Part shown: positions 60,566 to 64,000 of the stretch, piece after piece
How the letters are laid out: each line of letters begins with the position of its first letter
How positions within the stretch are numbered: the first letter of the stretch is position 1
Assembly: GCA_003024785.1 (NCBI GenBank)
Contig: PUQB01000598.1
Coordinates: 62,001-126,000, forward strand
DNA length: 64,000 nucleotides
Direction of reading: 5' to 3'
From: Selaginella tamariscina
Lineage: Eukaryota > Streptophyta > Lycopodiopsida > Selaginellales > Selaginellaceae
Position numbers and translations under genes: made by a program
The notes under the pieces: model-generated
Told to the model about the DNA's origin: nothing
What the model saw: only the letters and a program-made list of their open reading frames with translations
Database searches by the model: none

Positions 60566-61545
60566 ATGTCAGAGTTTTTACCTGGTGCCACAAAGGCGGC
60601 TTGCCAGGTGCCAACCCTGGAATCCCCTCTCTTGGAAACCCCACGGAACCTGGTAAAGTAACCCGTGTTAGGAACCCAAGCCTTAGAAAGTCAAACCCCT
60701 AGCTGACTAAGTCCACAAACGAGACTCACCTTGTGAATCAGGATACACGGACTAGCCGAGCTTTAGGTGTCGTTCCTAGCTTGGCGTGGTTGAGGCGGCC
60801 GGAGCAAGGCCTCAACCACTAGTTTTGCGGAACGTGAACTCGGGCAATGTCTTTGAGCTTGCGGGCAGGTTTTCGGACCAAGGAATCTGACTAACTCCTT
60901 GGAAGTGACGTGCCCCTATCTCAAAGGCAAGATCCTGCCAACGATAAGGATAGTCTAACCCTAGGGTGGGTTGTACCCCTGTCGTGTGGAAGTTTGGGCG
61001 GCACAACGGAGGTTGCACCTTGACGACACAAGCTTAGCTTGCACCGGTAGGAGGTTAACGAGCTCTCTTTTGAACCCAGGAAGCCTCACTACATATACTC
61101 TACCTTATTTATGTGACGGACCCCCCCCCCCCTGTTTACCTAAATGAGTAAGTGGGCTGGCACGGAAATGCCAGCCCTTAGAGAAAATGGTTGTCCTAAC
61201 CTAACCCTAAACCTAACCCCTAGGGGGGGTATTAGGGCGTGGGGTTAGGGCAACCCTAGGGTTAGGTCAACCCTAGGGGTGTCCCTAACCCTTTTTGACA
61301 AGCTATTTTAACGGAAAACCTATCTTTGTAACGTCAAACTGGGGGAGAGTTTTCTAGAGGGTAAGTACTACCTTCGCCTAGAGTTTCTCGAGGTACCTAG
61401 TGACAGCCGGCCGGACTACCCCTAAACACCTAAGTGCACTAAGCGGGCTGTTTCTCACTACAACTAGGGTTCGCCACACAACTCGGTAGGTAACAACAGT
61501 CAAACCCCAAAGTAAAGGGTCGAGTCATAGTAAAAACTATGACAC
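60566..61545 (-). repeat. 3' LTR of the Gypsy chromovirus (copy B)
   Basis: 980 bp, beginning TGTCAGAGTTTTTAC and ending GTAAAAACTATGACA on the plus strand. On the minus strand it is preceded directly by the polypurine tract AAAGGCGGGGAGTG (61546-61559), which marks it as the 3' LTR of the element whose pol gene lies at 61919-64000. It contains a block of telomere-like CCCTAA/TTAGGG words (about 61195-61295). The matching 5' LTR would be beyond the right edge. Confidence 0.85.
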
Positions 61546-61918
61546 ACTCCCCGCCTTTGGAAATGTCAACGTCCTCGTTGATCTAACTCCAAGACTAGAC
61601 TAGGTTAGGAAAAATTAACTGAAAACTAACACTAATCACTCTATGCGGAGTCAGCCAAAAAGTTCACAAGTTTTATTACCCCCCTTGCATTACGCGAAGC
61701 CAAGTACTTCAGAACCGTCGTTCACTGAGCGATAACTCAGCTGCCGAGGCACCACCTGCGACAAGAAGTCACTTGGAGACCTTTTGCACGTCTGCAAAGT
61801 CTGTCACCCGACACAGACAACAAGTTAGTTAATTTCTTTAAGTTAACTAGAATTTATATTGGAGGCCTCTAGTTAAGGTTGTCTGTCGGCCCCTAGGTTA
61901 ATAAGAAATAAGTTCACT

Positions 61919-64000
61919 TTATTTCTCATCATCATTACTAACAGTTTGAGACCTTGCCTCAAACTCCTTCACTATCTCCATCGCGTTCTGTAGATTATCC
62001 AATGGTTCCCATGTCGACTCGCATGCCGGGTAACCCTTCCACTTAACAAGATATTCTTTTACGTTTTCGCGTCCCTCGGCGTTTAATATCCTTTGCATCC
62101 AATATCGACTCAACTTCGAACTCCTTGTATCGCCGACCAGCTCAGGAAGCGGACGTAAGTTTTCATATCTCTGCGGATGTTTCTCATCCTTGTGGAATGG
62201 CTCGAGTAAATTGACATGAAACACATTGTGTATTGTTCCCAACTCCGGAGGAAGATCTAACTCATAAGCCACTTTCCCTACTTGCTTCACCACCTTGTAT
62301 GGACCTATGTAGTGCGATAGAAACTTCCTCGAAAGAGAGTTGGAACCTTCAGGTTTTTGGTACTCAACAATACCATATCCCCAACCTGATACTCTACATC
62401 CCGCCGATGCTTATCGTACTGCTGACGATACCTTTCCTGTGCTGCAGCCATCGCTTGACGAGCAGCTTCCCATGTTCGATACAATTGTCCCGTGAACTCT
62501 GCTACAGATGGAACTCGATTGCTATCGTCTTTCGGTAACACCATACTCTGAGGAATACCACCCTTATTCCCAGTTAACACTTCCATCGGGCTACATCCGA
62601 TGCTGTGTGCATCGAGTTATTGTAACATATCTCAGCCATATCTAAGTGTTCAGCCCAATCAAGTTGATCACCTTGAACATAGCATCTGAGATAGTCCTCG
62701 ACTTGTCGGTTCACCCTCTCCGTTTGACCATCAGTTTGCGGATGGTAAGCTGTACTGAACTTGAGCATCGTACCAAACTGCTTAAACAATTCCCCAAAAC
62801 TTCCCCGTAAACCGAGGATCCCGATCTGAGATCATGGTTTCCGGTAGTCCGCGCACTCTTATGACTTCGTGGAAGAACAACTTGCTGCTTGAATTGCATT
62901 CACTGTCTCTACAGTTGGAATGAAATGAGCAACCTTTGAAAACCGATCGACTACCACCATGAGCGCATTAAAACCACAAGATTTTGGCAATCCCATGATA
63001 AAGTCCAAAGTAACACTTTGAAATGGCCGCTCTGGAATCGGTATACACTGCAACTTCCCAGCTCGTTTTTGCGATCGGCTCTTTACTTGTTGACATGTGG
63101 GGCATGTCTTGACATTTGGCAACATCATCTATCATACCCGGCCAATAGAATCCCTGCTTCAACAAAGCCAACGTCTTATGCCTTCCACCATGTCCTGCCA
63201 AAGGAACATCGTGATGCTCTCTTAACAGCCTCTCCCTCCATGTCCCTTCTGGAACATAGAGTCTCTTTTCTTTATAATAAAGAACTCCATCTCGTACCGC
63301 AAAATGTGCCTGTTTGAGTGCATCCATTCGACTTTCTATTCCTGCTGGAATATTACCATCTCTTCGTAACTGATGAACTTGTTTCCTCTTTGCCACCAGG
63401 CTCAAAGCCTCCTTAGCAAACTTGTCCTGAGGATACGCCGTCACAAATTCATCCACAAAGTTGAAATGGGTGCTGACATAATTCGCAAGATGACCCTTCC
63501 TACTGAGTGCATCAGCTACCACATTGTCCTTTCCCGCTTTATGTTTGATTTCAGGCTGAAATCGTGCCAACTTCTGTTGCCATCTAGCATATTTCGATAG
63601 CTTCGGCTGCGTTTCAAAATACCTTAGAGTTACACTATCTGTCCAAACCACAGTGCCATGACTTGGAAGATAATGACGCCAATACTCCAAGGAAGCAACA
63701 ATAGCATACATCTCCTTTTCGTGAGTAGGCCATCGAGTTTGCGCGGCATCTAACTTCTTCGAGAAAAAGGACACTGGATGTCCTTTCTGTTGCAATACAC
63801 CACCAATTGCAAAGTCGGAAGCGTCACATTCTACTTCAAAGGGATCTTCAAAGATGGGCAACTGCAAAACTGGCTCAGAAGAGATAGCCTCTTTGAGTTT
63901 GACGAACGCACGTTGGCACTCTGGAGTCCAATGCCATGGAATGTTTTTCGTAAGATCTGTCAATGGGGCCGCTATTTCCGAGTAACCCTTTATGAATCTT
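61919..64000 (-). mobile_element. Ty3/Gypsy chromovirus pol region (RT end, RNase H, integrase, chromodomain), partial
   Basis: Continues past the right edge. Reading on the minus strand: the end of reverse transcriptase and RNase H (PFEVECDASDFAIGGVLQQ, WPTHEKEMYAIV, WTDSVTLRYF, DNVVADALSRK); then the integrase zinc-finger region (GHGGRHKTLALLKQGFYWPG, CPTCQQVKSR). The integrase core follows (VTLDFIMGLPKS, VVVDRFSKVAHF, STAYHPQTDGQTERVNR). The terminal chromodomain (EYLVKWKGYPACESTWEP) targets insertion in chromoviruses. Frames shift near 63120, 62870, 62690-62780 and 62300-62580, so the pol gene is not intact as read. It encodes the machinery for copy-and-paste transposition and serves the host no known function. 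Confidence 0.93.

Overview
The window looks like nuclear DNA from a lycophyte, most plausibly Selaginella (for example S. moellendorffii). Reasons: very compact plant genes with GT-AG introns of only about 45-120 nt; nuclear photosystem genes with transit-peptide-like N-termini (PsaD, PsbO, an LPA1-like assembly factor); and six large PPR genes built from the repeated motif AYAQNGH, as in the huge lycophyte PPR families. The species is an inference and was not tested by any search.

Layout. 1-2149 is AT-rich and gene-poor. 2150-54771 is a gene-dense island: PAQR/HHP receptor (-), PPR1 (-), PPR2 (+), an unresolved stretch, arogenate dehydratase (+), small zinc-ribbon gene (-), PsaD (+), PPR3 (+), non-phosphorylating GAPDH (+), PPR relics, ribosomal protein eL42 (-), an MCD1-like chloroplast protein (+), an SC35-type SR splicing factor (-), PPR4 (+), subtilase (-), a truncated Copia element (+), PsbO (-), LPA1-like (+), a RING protein (-), PPR5 and PPR6 (+), a HAT/TPR chloroplast RNA factor (+), an ADP-ribose/CDP-alcohol diphosphatase-like phosphoesterase (+), a zinc-knuckle/Plus3-like protein (+), proteasome alpha-4 (-) and an OBL1-like lipase (-). 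From 54772 to the end it turns into AT-rich and transposon DNA: a solo LTR, an inverted LTR fragment, a 70-bp tandem repeat, and a Ty3/Gypsy chromovirus on the minus strand that runs off the right edge.

Genes are packed head to head: six divergent pairs are separated by only 114-319 bp, including PsbO with LPA1-like, whose shared spacer carries a G-box, an I-box-like GATAAG and a CCAAT box. Telo-box-like motifs (AAACCCTA) sit just upstream of many start codons. Many of the genes serve the chloroplast: photosystem subunits (PsaD, PsbO), PSII assembly (LPA1-like), organelle RNA processing (PPRs, HAT protein) and division (MCD1-like).

Two observations stand out. First, the SR-protein gene has two tandem homologous versions of the exon that ends its RNA-binding domain; this suggests mutually exclusive exons or a poison exon. 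Second, most genes with strong family matches carry one or more single-base frameshifts, often in homopolymers and even in essential genes (eL42, PsbO, proteasome alpha-4). That points to residual assembly indels rather than mass pseudogenisation. I therefore annotate those loci as genes and give the break positions. Exon boundaries were placed by eye from splice sites and family similarity.
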